Part shown: piece after piece, positions 28,285 to 38,592 of the stretch
How the letters are laid out: each line of letters starts with the position of its first letter
Position numbering within the stretch: position 1 is the stretch's first letter
DNA from: Chitinophagaceae bacterium
Lineage (GTDB): Bacteria; Bacteroidota; Bacteroidia; Chitinophagales; Chitinophagaceae
Length of the DNA stretch: 53,825 nucleotides
Direction of reading: 5' to 3'
Assembly: GCA_016706055.1 (NCBI GenBank)
Contig: JADJKL010000015.1
Location: forward strand, 1 to 53,825
The notes under the pieces: model-generated
What the model saw: the letters and a program-made list of their open reading frames with translations, nothing else
What the model was told of the DNA's origin: nothing
The model's database searches: none
Position numbers and translations under genes: made by a program

Positions 28285-30118
28285 TCAGTATAATTTTTTT
28301 GAAGATGTGGTATCCGTCAAGGTTTTCATAAAAGAAATAATATCTTTTATTTCTTTTTTTGATAGATTCAATTTATCAAAAGGCAGCGTTTGGTATTTAG
28401 GAGCAATATGCAAGCCTTTACCTCCGCCATTATTATAAAACTCCATTACTTCTTCTAATGTTTCAAACACACCGTTGTGCATATAGGGTGCTGTAAGTTC
28501 AATATTTCGCAACGTTGGTGTTTTAAAGGAATGTTTATATATTTCAGATTGTATAAAAAGATATTTGCCCAGATCGTCATCAAGCTCTGCTGGATTTTTA
28601 TTTTTTGTTTTGGGTACTCCTATTACTTCCGATTCTGTGTTTGCATAAAATGGAGGCACTACACCATTAAATAAGGGGATAAAATGGCAAGTGGCGCATT
28701 TCGCTTTTCCTGAAAAAAGATTAAATCCTTTTTTTTCTGCTTTCGTAAGTTTTGTTTCATCACCCCGCACATATTCATCAAAAGGGGAATTTAATGATTG
28801 TAATGAACGAACATACGAGGCAATGGCATTAGCGATGGTATAAGTATTTAAGGGATCTTTTTCTGCAGGATACGCTGCATTAAAGAGACGGCTATAAGCG
28901 GTAGATTTTTTCAGATCTACAACACTTTGTTTCAAGGAGCCTTTCATCTCTTCTTGGTTATGCACTACTTCAGTTAACTGGTTTTCTAATATGTCTGATC
29001 GGCTATCATAAAATTGAGTAGTCTGGTATCCGGAATTATACAAAGTCGGGGTGTTCCGTGTAAGCAGTGTTTTATTATCCAATGCAAACGGCTTTTGCAA
29101 TCCATCAGTAAATGCTTTAGCCGGTTGGTGGCAGGAGGCACAACTTCGGGTATTATTTCCCGATAGGATGGGGTCACTAAAAAGCCTTTTACCTAATTCA
29201 ACTCTTTCTGGAGTTACCCAGTATTCTTCGGGAGGAGAGTAAAAGTTGATATTAAGTGCATCCGCAGAAAAAAATGAAGTGGCATCAGCATTAACTGCTT
29301 GGCGACCGGCAGGAATCGCAAAACCTGTTTCTTTACGGGTTTCAATTAATTTTGTAAAAAGGGTTGATGTAGCTGGTTATAAAAGCTAGCCGGTCAAACT
29401 TATTGAAGTTTTTATTTTGTAACAGATATCCTTTTGCGTTGATAAGTAGTGATGTCAGTTCTGTAAATGCGTTCGGGTTTTTTTCGGAAATAGCGGATTT
29501 ATAAAAGTTCAGGATTTGTAAAATCCCATCTATACTTGCATTCGCTTCAGGTAAAGAATAATTAGCGGTTGGTGAATCCAAGCCGGTAATACCCGAAGTA
29601 GTTATACCTACAATTGCAGACCGCAAAGCATCCTACACCAGTTCGTCTTTGAACTTATACTTCATATCTGGTTCTTTTTCCAATCGGCGAAGTATTTGTA
29701 TGATGTCATTTAACAGGGAGTCTATTTTGTTATAATTATTGTCATCCCAATCGTTAAAGAGGATGTCCTCAATTGCTTGAAAGCCACTCGGTGGTATAAT
29801 TCTATCTACCACTTCAGATTCAATTCTGTTAATGGCTGGGCTGTTTAAAAGCCTGGTTTCATACTGATTAAAATAATCTGTAAGTACAGCTAGTTTTTTA
29901 TACGAAATCCGGCATATTGAAAATTGTTTTTGTAAATCTTGGTTGGAATGCTTTTGGTTGACCGCTGTTCTAAAACTTTCTATAGCTGTTTTCAGGGTTT
30001 CAATCTGCTTTAGATAATAGCTTTTTACATCTGCATTAGCCGAAGCAGTTACTCTCATATATTGTAACGAGATAATAGCCCCACAGATAATTAGTAGTAA
30101 TACAGTTTTTTTAATCAT
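28285..30118 (-). CDS. Di-heme cytochrome c peroxidase-like protein, broken by a stop and a frameshift
   Basis: About 611 aa when repaired; a periplasmic haem protein of the MauG/CcpA family with an N-terminal helical domain. ATG 30118 opens a signal/anchor (MIKKTVLLLIICGAIISL) and a helical region resembling imelysin-like domains, up to an in-frame TAG at 29633-29635. The frame resumes in phase as DALRSAIVGITTSG to about 29365, where one T is missing (NPF/FTKLIETRKE). It then continues through haem site CASCHQ (29128-29145) and a second, CATCHF, to a typical end with PYMHNGVF and a short tail. The TAG is a substitution-type lesion unlike the other indels here, so true decay is possible. It is transcribed opposite to the island and converges with the sialidase gene. 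Confidence 0.85.
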
Positions 30119-30308
30119 TAGTAAAGCTATGAGAGTTTTACATTTCTTTAGACTAAAGTAAGAGTTTTATCGTAGTTATACGAAAATCAACTGAGTACAA
30201 ATTCTCATTTAAAAAAAAAGACGGTAAAAAGATTAACCGAAACTTTACTATAAAAAATAATTGGACAATCTTCACATAGTCTAAGATAAACCACTTAAAA
30301 TCCTATGT

Positions 30309-33300
30309 ATGAAACCAGCTTTCTATAAAGCGTTGTTTGTTTTATTAACAACAGCTTTTTCCTGTTCTGTCTTTTCACAAACCTCCTTTATTTCATTTGG
30401 AAGTAACTGGAAATATCTGGATACTGATACCCGTCCGGGTAGTTGGCAAACATCCGGCTTTGATGATAGCGGCTGGCCGTCTGCCCCAAGTATGTTTGGA
30501 TATAATGATGGTGATGTTGTTACCTGTGTAAAGTCAAGTGCTTTGCCGATTAGTTGTACACCTGGTGGTCAGAATAAATATATAACTACTTATTTCCGTA
30601 AGTCCATAACAATTGCAAACCCTGCAATTTTTTCAGACTTTACCTTAAATGTGTACCGTGATGATGGAATAGTAGTATACATTAATGGAACAGAAAGGCT
30701 GGCTAATAATATGCCTGCTGGCAGATTGCATAGCACTTTGGCCACTAATGCTAGTGATGGTGGGGATGTAATTCAAACATTCACTATACCAGCTTCTGCT
30801 TTTTCAGTTGGAACTAATGTCGTTGCTGTAGAAGTACATCAAACTAATGCAACAAGTACCGATCTGGTTTTTGATATGGAGTTGATTGGAAATATTGCTC
30901 CGGTCTCTCTCATCGCTTATGGCAGTAATAACTGGAGGTATAAAGATGACGGCTCCAATCAGGGAACAGCATGGCAGGCTGCTGCATTTAATGATGGTAC
31001 ATGGAAACTTGGAGTTTCAAAATTTGGTTATGGTGATCCGGCAACAACTGTAGTTTATTCTGGTTGCCCACCTTCAAATTATCCAGCCGCAGAAAATTCT
31101 GCGCCTGGTTGTGGAACTAAATTTATTACTACTTATTTCAGAAAAACATTCAATATTACTGGCTTAGCAAATTATTCCAGTTTTACATTTAATGTAATTA
31201 AAGATGATGGGTATGTTATCTACATAAATGGTAACGAAGCTGCGAGAAGCAATATGCCTGGAGGTACTATTACCTATACTACTGGAGCATCAATTGGTTT
31301 AGGAAGCCCGGAAGAAACAACAGCTGTTACCTTTGATATATCAGCATGTGCAGGTTTTTTTGTAGAAGGCAGTAATACAATAGCGGTTGAGATACACCAG
31401 AATAACGGATCCAGTTCAGACCTTGGCTTTAATTTGGAATTAATAGGAAATGCCGCTGCTACGGGCACACCAAATCTTACCCGTGGCCCATATCTGCAAT
31501 CTGGAAGTGAAACTGCATTAACGTTCCGTTGGAGAACTAATACAGCCTGCTATGGCCGAGTAAAAGTTGGCACTTCAAACGGTAGTTACACTGTTGCATC
31601 GGTTGATGAAACCTGTGCTACCACTGAACATATTGTAAGGGTAACTGGACTAACAACTGATACAAAATATTTTTATCAGATTAGTGCTACTGATGGAACC
31701 ATATTACAAGGTGCAGCTGATAATTTTTTCAGAACAAACCCACCCACTAATACAACTAGAAAAACAAGAATCATAGCTTTTGGTGATTGTGGTCGCGGTG
31801 ATGTAGGACGACAGGACGATAATCTTAATGTTTACAAAAACTATTTGTCAACAAACGGTATTGATGCACCTGATGCTTGGTTATTAATGGGAGATAATGC
31901 CTATAGCACTGGCAGTGATGCAGAATACAGTTCGAAATTTTTGGAATTTATGGAAGTACTTTATTAAAAAATCATAAGCTATATCCTTCACCTGGAAATC
32001 ATGATTATGCCAACAATTCAGGAAATAAATCTTCCCGTTCAATGCCCTATCATCAGAACTTCACCGTTCCGCAAAATGGTGAAGCCGGTGGGGTAGCTTC
32101 TAATCATCAAAACTATTATTCTTATAATGTTGGAAATATACATTTCCTTTCACTTGATTCTTATGGAACGGAAAGTGATGGAACTAGTATTGAAACGAGT
32201 GGCGGTAGTGCTTTAAAAACATGGATAGACGCCGACCTTGCTGCCAATACTAGCAAATGGATAGTGGCTTATTGGCATCACCCTCCTTATACAAAAAGGA
32301 AGCCATGACTCAGATGGAGGCGGTTCTGATGGCGACCTTGTGAATATTCGTCAGAATTTTATCACCTTCCTTGAAGCTAGGGGAGTAGATATGATTATTT
32401 GTGGACATACCCATGTGTATGAAAGAGGCTATCTGATTAAAAATTATACCGGTAACTGGGGATCGTTTAATCTTCCTACACATGCTGTTAGTTCATCCAG
32501 TGCTACCTATACAAGCAATACTACTTGCCCTTATGTTTACAATACGTCACCTGCTAATCATGGTACCGTATATGTGGTAGAAGGATCAACTGGGGCAGGC
32601 GGTGGAACCAAAACCGGTTTTAACTCCGGCCCAATGCCATTTTCTGTGAATGATGGCGGTGTGTTTTATTTTGAAGTGGAAGACAATCGCCTTGATGCAA
32701 AAATGCTCCGCAGGGATGGGTCTGTCTTTGATCGCTTCACTATTATTAAAGATGCCAATAAGACTACCAATTATAATATTGTAAACGGTGCTTCACAATC
32801 ACTCACCGCTTCATGGCCAAAAACAGGAAACTATTCCTGGACAAATGCAGCAGGTTCAGGAAGAACAGTAAGTGTTACACCTCCCAATAACAGTACAACT
32901 AACTATGAAGTTACAGATGAATACGGATGTGTTACTGATCAGTATAGCATAACCACTACAGGAACTTTGCCTGTTTCATTAGTAAGCTATGATGTTCGTT
33001 TGAATAATAGCAAAGTTGATGTAACATGGTCAACAGCAACAGAAACAAACAATAAATATTTCACTATTGAAAGATCAGCAAATGGTACAGACTTCGTAGC
33101 TATTGGAACGGTGAACGGTGCTGGCACTTCTTCTTCTGTAAACAATTATTCGTTTGTTGATATTAATCCGTTAACAGGAGTTAGTTATTACAGGCTTACA
33201 CAAACTGACATTGATGATCACAAACAATATTTGCAGGTAAAGCAAATTGTAAATAACAAAGGAAAAGATTTTGATGTAAGAGCAATTTCAGTTGGCAATG

Positions 33301-33509
33301 GAATGTTGTCTTTGCAAATAAATTCATCTGATCAAAGTGTATATCAACTAAGAATTTTTGATATGAGCGGTAGAGAAAGAAAAAACGAAATAATTAATTG
33401 CACTGCAGGAATGTGTCAAAAAGAATTTTTGTTAGAGGCTGGAATTTTTGTTTGTGAAATAATAAATAGCAGAGGACAAAAGCTATCGCAGAAAGTATTA
33501 GTTAAATAG
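30309..33509 (+). CDS. T9SS-secreted metallophosphoesterase (purple acid phosphatase-like), frameshifted
   Basis: About 1067 aa when repaired. Signal peptide to VFSQ. Two tandem beta-sandwich (galactose-binding-like) domains follow, about 27-195 and 198-380, each running from NWKY to ELIGN. Next come a purple-acid-phosphatase fibronectin domain (about 388-480: LTRGPYLQSGSETALTFRW) and the phosphoesterase core: GDCGRGD, GDNAYS, GNHDY, HHPP and GHTHVYERG, which together bind the two metals. A fibronectin-like linker and a T9SS sorting domain (LLEAGIFVCEI ... QKVLVK) end the protein. Breaks: one T missing at about 31938-31942 (frame 1 stops at 31967) and one extra A at about 32293-32297 (frame 2 stops at 32308). 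All catalytic motifs survive, so sequence error is likelier than decay. Confidence 0.88.
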
Positions 33510-33541
33510 TTGTTGTTTAGAATTGTTATAAACCCTTACCT

Positions 33542-36500
33542 ATGAAAAGTAGAATTTACATTCTGATATTGCTGCTGTTTGCAGGGTCTGCTGCATCCGC
33601 ACAGGTATTAAGAAGTATGACACCGCGGTATACAGCAATCCTTCTGTGCGGGGTAATATTGTATATGTTGCAAATAACATTGTAACATCTGCCGGAGGTG
33701 TAACTACAGAATTGCCGCCCGGGGGTTCTGAAACCAATAATGGTAAGGCGGGTGTAAATATTGACATTGATAATCCGGCGACTACTTTTTTTACATTCGG
33801 GACAAACTGGAAATACCTTGCTAACGATACAAGACCCGCCAACTGGGAAACCACAGGTTTAGCGATGGTTGCTTGGAATGCCAATAAGGATGTTCGGTTA
33901 TGGGATGGTGATGTGGTGACCTGTGTGCCATCTAGAGGTTAGGTGATGTGACCCAAATAATAAATATATACAACACTTTTTCCGAAGACAATTAACATCG
34001 CAAACCCTGCCATCTTTTCAAATTTTACATTGAATGTTTACAAGGATGATGGAATTGTAGTATATGTAAACGGAACAGAAGTGCTGGTGATAATATGCCT
34101 GCTGGGCAGATTGCATGGTACTTTGGCATCCTTGTGCTAGTGATGATGGAGATGCAATTAATACATTCACTATACCGTCTTCTGCTTTTTCTGCAGGAAC
34201 AAATGTAATTGCCGTAGAAGTCCATCAATGTAATTTAGGAAGCAGCGATTTGGTTTTTGATATGGAGTTAGTGGGTAACCCAATTGCAGATGTAACATTA
34301 ATACCTTTTGGAAGTAACTGGAAATACCTGGCAAATAATTCAAGACCAGCTAACTGGGAAACTGTAGGGTACAATGATGTAACTCCATTATTATGGCCAA
34401 ACGGTAATGCACAATTTGGTTACGGAGATGGAGATGAAGCAACCTGCGTACCGTCTGGTGGAGGCGGCACATTATGTCTGCCTACTGGTAATAAATGGAC
34501 TACTACTTATTTTAGAAAAACAGTTACAATTCCAAATACTGCTCTCTATACACCATTTTAAAATTAATTTAATAAGGGATGATGGTCCGTGGTTTATATA
34601 AATGGAGTAGAGGTGTTTCGGGAAAATATGCCTACAGGCCCTGTGGGTCATACGACATTTGCTTCAACAGCTATTGGTGTTAATGAAACAACACCTGTTA
34701 CTTATATTGTCCCAACTTCTGCATTTGTAAATGGCGTTAATACTATCGCAGTTGAAATGCATCAGGTAAATCTTACAAGTTCAGATCTTGGTTTTGATTT
34801 TGAATTACTTGGAAGCACCGACCCTACATTCAATTCTTCTTCAGCCAATTTAGCGTTGCCTTCCTGCAGCCAGGTATTATTTGCCGGCTTGTATTGGGGT
34901 GCATCGCAAGGTACAGATGGTACTAATGTTTCATGGATAACAAATGAGAATAAAGTAAAATTAAAAATACCCGGTGCTGCTGTATATGTGGATGTAACAG
35001 CAACACAGACAGACTATCATAATAATACATTGGTGCCTGGCCTTCCACATACAGGATATCATTCATTTGCAGATATTACCTCTTTGGTAAATGCTACCAA
35101 TGCAAACGGAACATATATTCTTGCAAATGTAGCCAGCCCATTAGGTATAAGTAACTCTTGCGGTGGATGGACTATTGTAATTGCTTATGCTGATCCCGGA
35201 ACGGTGGTACGTAACCTCACTGTGTTTGATGGAAATGTGGTAATGAATGGCGGTGATCCAGCTGTGCATATTCCTATCACAGGATTTTTAACGCCTCCAT
35301 CAGGTCCGGTAAGTTGTGAATTAGGTGCGGTTGTTTATGATGGTGACAGGGTCTCTACCGATGAATATTCTTTTAAACAAAATTCAAATCCGTTAGTAGG
35401 AACTTATACCAGCTTAACACCTAACGCAACTGCTAATTTAAATGATATGTGGAACAGTACCATATCTTAAAAAGGAGCTATTGTTGCCACGAAAACCCGG
35501 CGCATAATAATACATTGGGATATGATGCAGATATTATTGATTTGCCCAATGCAGGGAATGTAGTTTTAGGAAATAGCCAGAACTTCTGCAAGTATCAGGT
35601 TTAGTTCTCCTTCGGAAAATTATATATTGCAAGTATCCACCACGGCTATATCTCAATACACACCTTCCTTTAATGTAAGCAAGGGTGCAACTGATCTCAA
35701 TGGCGGTTTGCTGAATCCCGGCGATTCGATACGGTACAGAGTTGATTATAGCAATGGTGGTAATGATGCAAGTACCGCAACTACTATTATTGATAATATT
35801 CCTTCCAATACAACCTATGCTCCAAATAGTTTATTTATTAATGGCGTTGCCAAAACAGATGCTGTTGGTGATGATGAAGCAGAATATGATCTTGTTAATA
35901 ACAGGGTTGTTTTTAGAATTGGTACTGGCGCAACTGGTATAATTGGTGGTGAAGTAGCCCCTGCTGCCAGCGGTTATGTAACGTTTAAAGTATTCACACC
36001 TTCTTCCTGTGCTATTTTTTCTTGTAATAATACAATCACCAACAGAGCAAGAATTAATTATGGAGGTAAATTATCAGGTATTAGTTTATATGATTCTAGT
36101 GGAGTTATAGCAGCAGGATGTAATACTCCAAACCCTGTTATAAATACCATGAGCGGAACCTGTAGTAATGTTAGCGATACTATTTTAATAAATACATGCC
36201 CATCGCTTACGGTAAGAATACCAGTTGCCAGATATGGCGGATATAGATTTTATACTGGCTTTCCATTTTCAATTGCCAACATTTATAATCCTGCCACACC
36301 TGTTACATTTACCAGAGTTATTTATGCTTTTTATGATGGACCCGGTGCATGTGATGATACCATTCGGATAAATGTATACATAGCAGGTTGCCCCGATATA
36401 GATGATGACAGAGATGGAATTCCCGATTATGTTGAAATGAATAACCCGCTGGCTTTGGGAGATCATAATACTAACGGTATTCCCAACTGGGCCGATCCTG

Positions 36501-38393
36501 CGTATCCCGTTTTGGTAGATAATAATTTTGATGGCTTTAATGACTGGTTTGATCCGGGAGCAGATGCTGACAATGATGGTATTCCTAACTTTTATGATGT
36601 CAGATTTCCCTGGATATGTAGATTCAAATGGAGATGGTGTAGATGATAATATGGATCAAGATCTTGATGGTATTCCAAATTATCTCGATAGAGATAGTGA
36701 TAATGATGGTATTCCAGATACTATTGAAAGCTTCGGCGTAGATGCTAATGGCGATGGAAGAATTGATGATTTTACAGATAGTGATAATGATGGATTGTCT
36801 GATAATGTAGATGCTAACACAGCAGGTGGAACTTTTTTACGACTCTCAGGTATAGGCTTAGGAGCAATAGATACTGATGGCGATGGGATTCCTAATTATC
36901 TGGATTTGGATAGCGATAATGATGGCATTCCGGATATTATGGAAATTTTTGGAACTGCTGCCGGTAACAGTGCTAAAGTAAGTGGATTTGTAGACACTGA
37001 TGGTGATGGACTTGCTGATGCAATAGATGGTGATGTGGGAAATGATAATGTAGCAGAAAATTCAGCGAATGCATTACTAAAATCAGGTGCAGATATAAAT
37101 AACGATGGAAAAGCAGATTCATGGCCATACATAAATATGGATGGAGACTCAAAACCAAATCCATATGACCTCGACAGTGATGGAGATGGGATATCTGACG
37201 TACTAGAAGCACAACTTACAGATGCCAACTGGGATGGTCGTGTTGACGGAGCTGTAAACACGAATGGAAGGAATAGTGTACTTGCAGCTATGGGTTCATT
37301 TACATTACCAAATACAGACGGGACTGGCCGGGCTAACCCTTATGATATTGATAGTGATGATGATGGTATTCCAGATAATATAGAAGGATTAACTACCGTC
37401 GGTTATCATTTCCCTGCTTATTTAGATACTGATGGTGACGGCATTGATGATGCTTATGATAGCTTTGTAGGCTTCGGAGGTGATGGTATACATGTGGTAG
37501 ATAAAGATGGCGATGGAACACCAGATTATCTTGATCTTGATACGGACAATGATGGTCTTCCGGATATAGTGGAAGGAAATGATTTTAACCTTAACGGATT
37601 AAGAGATGATTTGGTAACATTAACAGGAATAGATACCGATGGTGATGGTCTTGATGACAGGTTCGATAATAATAATTCCAGTATAAAAGGAACATCGGCC
37701 TATATGGGAACCGCAGGCTCGTTTACCGGTGATGCAGCTCCTGGTTCAAGAACAATGGTACAGCAGACTGCAGTAGCAACTGGTTTAGGATGTACGGCAG
37801 AAAGAGACTGGCGTTGCTTGTTCTATGTGCTGCATTGTGATATTATTACATTCAAAGCTATATCATTCAATCAAAATGTAACATTGGATTGGTCTGTTCT
37901 ATGCAGGCAGCCGGTTGACTATTTTATTATTGAAAGAAGTATTGATGGAAATAATTTTTCGGAAATACAAACAGTACAAGGTCGTTCAATGATAAACGAA
38001 GCAGAATCTTATAGTGGAATTGATAATATTACAGGTATTACAAGTAATATGATTTACTATAGATTGAAGACTGTATTGAAGAATGGTAATGAAAGCTTAA
38101 GTAATATTATTATTATTAAAAATAATGGCCAGACAAAACAAACACTGCAAGTGTTTCCTAATCCGGTCAAGAACCAACTCCAATTAAATATATTGGCAGA
38201 TAAAACATGTATTGCGAATGTTTATATAATAGACGTCAGTGGAAGAATTGTAAGTAGGTTTAATGAAAAATTGCAACAAGGAAATAATTCGATTTCCTGG
38301 AACGGAGCTTCTTATTTATCAACTGGCTCCTACTACCTGAAGCTTGATATTGGAGGGGAAGTACTGACAACGAAATTTAATATCATAAACTAA
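33542..38393 (+). CDS. Very long T9SS-secreted calcium-repeat protein, many frameshifts
   Basis: About 1615 aa when repaired. ATG 33542 gives a signal peptide (LILLLFAGSAASAQ). The order is: a short N-terminal segment; two beta-sandwich domains like those of the upstream phosphoesterase (about 33790-34280 and 34300-34830); a region with a DUF11-like conserved domain (about 35640-36010: PGDSIRYRVDYSNGG); a block of thrombospondin-3-like calcium repeats (36400-37680: DSDNDGIPD, DTDGDGIPN, many copies); a fibronectin-like linker; and a T9SS sorting domain (VFPNPVKNQLQLN). Single-base indels occur near 33610, 33940-33975, 34085-34130, 34557, 34585, 35466, 35500, 35583, 35608 and 36610. The density points to a poorly sequenced stretch, or to a decaying gene. 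Role: probably a surface adhesin. Confidence 0.78.
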
Positions 38394-38424
38394 GTAGCTA
38401 ATATTTATTTCAGGCTTAGCCTGT

Positions 38425-38455
38425 AAAGCCTTCCCCTTAAAAGGAAGGCTTTTTT
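38425..38455 (+). terminator. Intrinsic terminator after the calcium-repeat gene
   Basis: AAGCCTTCC (38426-38434) and GGAAGGCTT (38443-38451) form a perfect 9-bp stem, loop CCTTAAAA, then TTTTT. Confidence 0.92.
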
Positions 38456-38592
38456 GGTTGGTATAGGTAAACTACGAAGTAAATAAGTGCCTTTACTTTT
38501 TCGATGACCAAAAGCCACTGTAAAAAATAGGGGCAAACTTACTTATGTATTCAATGTCATTTTTTATAGCTTTATACTATAATCGGGCATCT

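Noticed and set aside
4866..33509. Programmed ribosomal frameshifting as the cause of the split genes
   Set aside because: The breaks need both +1 and -1 shifts, lie in unrelated genes and at varied positions, and lack a shared slippery site plus downstream structure.
36400..37680. Tandem DNA repeat or CRISPR-like array
   Set aside because: The periodic GATxxTGATxxTGAT pattern codes for calcium-binding Asp repeats with variable spacing; there are no identical repeats with unique spacers.
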